This document shows, piece after piece, positions 7,477-10,397 of a stretch of 10,397 nucleotides of DNA. Every line of letters starts with the position of its first letter. Within the stretch, counting starts at the first letter, position 1. The translations under genes and the position numbers were made by a program. Source of the stretch: Euperipatoides rowelli (lineage: Eukaryota; Onychophora; Udeonychophora; Euonychophora; Peripatopsidae). The notes under the pieces are model-generated. The model worked only from the letters and a program-made list of their open reading frames with translations. It did no database searches and was not told the DNA's origin. The stretch lies in the NCBI GenBank assembly GCA_003024985.2, contig PXIH01S0042755.1, one strand, 5' to 3'.

Positions 7477-8652
7477 TAGTAGGCTATATAACTATATTAT
7501 TACTATATAAAAAAAAATGTTCCTTTGAACATTTTGGTTTTCATCGTTGGATTACGTTACTTTATAGTGCCTTCTCTACTCTGACGCTGCAAGTTTTTAG
7601 GCCTTACTGTTTGTTTCGTTATCTGACTTTTTGTCTTCAAATGAATTCCTATAGACATGGCTTGTCAAATATTATAAGACTATGGTGATGCAATGGATCT
7701 CCTGTATATATGTATACCTATTATTTGTTTTAAATGAATCAATTAGTCTTATTATTTTATTGTAGATATTGGCTATATTATGTTGTATATAATAATATTA
7801 TAATACAACATACTCTCTAGAGAATTAAGAGTTAAACATAGACACAAATGTAGTCTGGAAAAATACTCTAAAGAAGAAGTAAAACCGTGAGAATATTCGA
7901 TCAACCAGAACTAGGCTAATCTAAAATAAAAGTTAGGCCTTCAATTAAGAAGATCAAAGAAACTGGTGAAAATAAGTTGGGAAAAACAATATAAGTAGTA
8001 TTGATAGCTAATAGCAAAATAATATCAGAATTAAGATATTAAATTTTGATTATAGCTAGGCTACATATATAATAAGGAATTGATACAGACAGAATATAGT
8101 ATGCAGAATTTTAACTTAAGGCAATTATTAATATCATATTTAAGATAAAGTATGGTAAAATTTGATGCTATAACATTAGGCTATGTTCAGCCTTATAAAT
8201 TGTTATTAAAACAAGATGTTTTAATGTTACAGTAAAACCCTACAATTTGTATAAGTAAATAAATGAACAAAAATCATATTGTGTTCTTTTGGTGATATGG
8301 TGTGTTTAAAAGTATAATTTATATACTGTATAACAGTATTAACATACCGTACATGTAAATTGTTTATTGTTTTAATTTCATTTTAATTTATATTGGATGT
8401 AGATTTTAAATTACATCATTTTTTCTTGATTCCGAGAGAAGACGATCCAGTAAATTATATAAAAAAATAACAATTGAGAGGTTATTTTCCTTTTTCTCTT
8501 AGTAAAATATATATGAAGAGAATTAGCTGTCAAAAGTTGTTTTAAAGGCCAAGTTTGGCTGGATGAATATTATGTTTAATTAAACTTTATTTACAAATAG
8601 ACAGACTTGCTATTTTGAATAAAAGAAAAGAAATAATAGTGGTTCAATTTAC
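7477..8652. other. A+T-rich stretch without a recognisable gene
   Basis: No RNA gene or element boundary is recognised. The 77-codon frame at 7455-7688 starts inside the MITE end and runs through T-rich DNA, giving a leucine/phenylalanine-rich product that is probably chance. TAGGC words are frequent here. Confidence 0.6.
7780..7811. repeat. A+T-rich hairpin
   Basis: ATGTTGTAT (7780-7788) pairs with ATACAACAT (7803-7811). The 14-base loop is itself nearly self-complementary (TAATAAT / ATTATA), so with small bulges the whole 32 bases can fold. Candidate explanations are an A+T-rich foldback or slippage product. Confidence 0.55.
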
Positions 8653-8744
8653 TTGCCTTGCAATTAACAATAAAAGATTTTCCTCAGTAAGCAAGCCATA
8701 GGACAATCTCTCAATCAACGCCCTTTTGCGTTTTGTTCCATCCG
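8653..8744 (-). CDS. speculative internal exon, minus strand
   Basis: On the minus strand, a pyrimidine-rich tract ending in CAATAG (AG at plus 8745-8746) is followed by 92 bases to GTAAAT (plus 8647-8652), a passable donor. One frame is open throughout, giving 30 codons DGTKRKRALIERLSYGLLTE followed by ENLLLLIARQ, a predicted charged amphipathic helix. The frame stays open upstream into the pyrimidine tract, which translates to a hydrophobic run, and stops just after the donor. Base composition is more G+C- and CpG-containing than its flanks. The interval also contains a small hairpin, AACGC/GCGTT (8717-8732). I recognise no family. Such segments arise by chance at this base composition. Confidence 0.2.
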
Positions 8745-9283
8745 CTATTGACAGCAGAAAAGTAAATGCACATAAAATAATGTTGCGTTAAACTGGATCA
8801 CAGCTCCTCCAAATCAATTAAAATGTCTTTACATTATTTCAGTTATTAGGGCAATTAGAAACTAGCTTTTTCGCTAGAATAATGCTTGTGTGTTAACCCC
8901 ATATGAAACCTAAAATAATATTTTTAATAATTATTATGTAAATGCCTTTTCTGATCTCTATAATAATTTTGTAATTTTTGATCTTCGCTATGATTCATTT
9001 TGTCATCTGCTGAGAATTACAAAGGGACATGGTACAGGATGACATAGGAATTAGGGAATTTCCCTCGGATTCCTCAAACGAGCATTATTCATAAAAATGA
9101 CTGAATAATATTTATAGATTTTCATTGGAAGTTTAAGAATTAGTTATTCATAAAATTGTAGCTAATTATTTCATTGGTGGCATTTATATTTTTCAGAGAT
9201 TATAAAAACTAAAACTTTATTCTTTTAGTGTGCATATTTTTGTTCCTGAGTTCCAGCTAACAACTCCACTTGCTTGTCTGCAG
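8745..9283. other. A+T-rich stretch without a recognisable gene
   Basis: This is A+T-rich DNA between the two exon candidates. No promoter, RNA gene or repeat terminus is identified. The last ~30 bases carry the branch-point-like CTAAC and pyrimidine tract discussed with the next entry. Confidence 0.5.
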
Positions 9284-9446
9284 TCTGAAGTTTCCAGAGT
9301 TCAGCCACTGCTGTAAAGATGTTTTAGCACTTGTTCCAGTTTTGCGGCTGAATCAAGTTTATCAGTTCCAGTCAAATTTTTTATGCAAGAAAGTGATAAA
9401 TTATAGGCCATACGACAGCAACGGCCACTTGACATCTGCGTATACA
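9284..9446 (+). CDS. candidate internal exon with good splice signals
   Basis: A branch-point-like CTAAC (9257-9261) lies 22-26 bases before a pyrimidine-rich acceptor ending TCTGCAG (AG at 9282-9283). The 163-base segment is followed by a perfect donor core GTAAGT (9447-9452). One frame is open across it: one base completes a codon, then 54 codons follow, starting LKFPEFSHCCKDVLALVPV and ending YRPYDSNGHLTSAYT. Composition is visibly more G+C-rich than either flank and contains CpG. I do not recognise the peptide. It could equally be an exon of a non-coding RNA or a 5' UTR. This is the best exon candidate in the window, but it rests on splice signals and composition only. Confidence 0.3.
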
Positions 9447-9452
9447 GTAAGT

Positions 9453-9819
9453 TTACCCTGAATTAACATCAAATCAATTATTTCATTCATATCCGTTTTA
9501 TATTAAGACTGGAAATACACAAGTTTTTCCTAAACTCTAAATTAAAGATATTAGCAGATTTTCCAAGATAACTTAAATAAGTTTTTGTAATCAGACAAGT
9601 AATTCAAATATTTCATTTTTTAAAGCTATTATTTCCATTTTGAATGATTAAACTTTTTGTCAATTTATTTTATTTACTAACATCAAAAATAACCCAGTTA
9701 CAAGTTACTATTGTTAAATTCAAGCAAGTAACAAAATTCCAATCTAATCAGCGAAACGCTTGTTAATCTAACAAATCATTTTCCACTAACCATTAAACAA
9801 AGAACTCTTCACCTCATAG
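9453..9819. other. A+T-rich stretch, possible intron
   Basis: No feature is recognised. If the flanking exon candidates are real, this would be intronic, but their reading phases do not match (the upstream one ends on a complete codon and the downstream one needs two bases to complete a codon). Confidence 0.4.
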
Positions 9820-9931
9820 ACAAGCTTCTTTACTACAAACGAGTGATGTTTAAAGCAGAAGAAGCTCAATCAACTAGACTAAAGAAGTTATCCTCTATTC
9901 GAAAACTTTTTTTTCATGTCAACAATTGTAG
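9820..9931 (+). CDS. speculative internal exon
   Basis: A pyrimidine-rich acceptor ending CTCATAG (AG at 9818-9819) has a CTAAC about 30 bases upstream (9786-9790). The donor is AG|GTGAAT (9930-9937). The frame is open in between and beyond it upstream (from about 9730); the product includes KLLYYKRVMFKAEEAQST and RLKKLSSIRKLFFHVNN, a basic, predicted helical stretch. It is not recognised. Its starting phase is incompatible with joining directly to the candidate at 9284-9446, which counts against at least one of them. Confidence 0.17.
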
Positions 9932-9937
9932 GTGAAT

Positions 9938-10397
9938 TAAGAACTCTTTGAAACATTAGGTGGAAAGGAGAGACTTTTTCATAGTATTTATCAAATTAGC
10001 TAATTTCAAAAAGCAACTTTGAGAAAAAGAGACTAAATAAAAAGTATGTTAGCTACCACCAAGTGAAACAGCGGAATATCTACACTTTGGGTACCATAAG
10101 TTGTTCATATTTTTGTCTATATATTGGAAGTATCAGAGGAGGCATTGATTTAGTATTTTTCTTTTATTTAATTTTTATCCTTATTATTTTTAAATAATTA
10201 ATTAATGTAAAAATATGCTTTCAAGTTTTGTCATCTAACAGTTTTTAATAGTTTAAAAATTGATTTATTATAAGATAAGATAGACTGTTTCCATAAACAT
10301 TAATAATTCTAACACATTGTTTTCAATATCTATTAACAAATATATTTTGTCTTAATTATTATAAAAAGGGATAGCATCAAATTTTATGTAAATAAGA
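9938..10397. other. A+T-rich stretch without a recognisable gene
   Basis: Nothing beyond A/T-rich simple sequence is seen on either strand up to the end of the window. Confidence 0.6.

Noticed and set aside
7455-7688. 77-codon plus-strand open frame rich in L, F and C.
   Set aside because: It begins inside the MITE terminal repeat and runs through its target-site duplication. The hydrophobic composition simply reflects T-rich DNA.
1-10397. tRNA, rRNA, snRNA or CRISPR-like content.
   Set aside because: No tRNA box A/B pair with a cloverleaf, no conserved rRNA or snRNA segments, and no regularly spaced identical repeats of CRISPR type were seen.

Overview
The window looks like non-coding nuclear DNA from an animal, most likely a marine invertebrate. 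It is strongly A+T-rich (about 70% by eye). It has no long open frame, no bacterial-style gene spacing, many homopolymer runs and microsatellites, and several decayed transposable elements, including a non-LTR retrotransposon, a hAT-type MITE and a second inverted-repeat element. The species assignment is inference; the short word TAGGC(C/T) is noticeably over-represented.

Layout. 1-84: probable 3' end of a LINE or SINE, a hairpin followed by a TATTTG microsatellite tail. 85-2300: A+T-rich DNA without a recognisable gene, with small hairpins. 2301-2545: a MITE-like element with 24-bp terminal inverted repeats, followed by T14 and C13 tracts. 2622-3840: very A+T-rich filler. 3845-4004: a weak candidate terminal exon. 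4117-4640: a clear but broken non-LTR retrotransposon (LINE) remnant whose reverse transcriptase core has been deleted. 5280-5930: a moderately G+C-richer block that looks like an old unclassified repeat, including a degenerate ~65-71-bp tandem array. 6044-6090: a possible solitary hAT-like terminus. 7056-7476: a complete hAT-type MITE with terminal inverted repeats, a perfect 8-bp target-site duplication and a G-rich 20-bp minisatellite inside. 7477-10397: A+T-rich DNA holding three speculative exon candidates, at 8653-8744 (minus), 9284-9446 (plus) and 9820-9931 (plus).

Nothing here works together as an operon or pathway. The best-supported content is mobile-element debris. In DNA this A+T-rich, open frames of 50-70 codons are expected by chance in numbers (roughly two dozen of 50 or more codons across six frames), so open-frame length is not evidence of a gene. 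The exon candidates rest on splice-site quality alone and are given low confidence. I see no new biological system. The most informative observations are the hAT MITE with its G-quadruplex-capable cargo, the apparent microhomology deletion inside the LINE, and the one-strand clustering of TAGGC.
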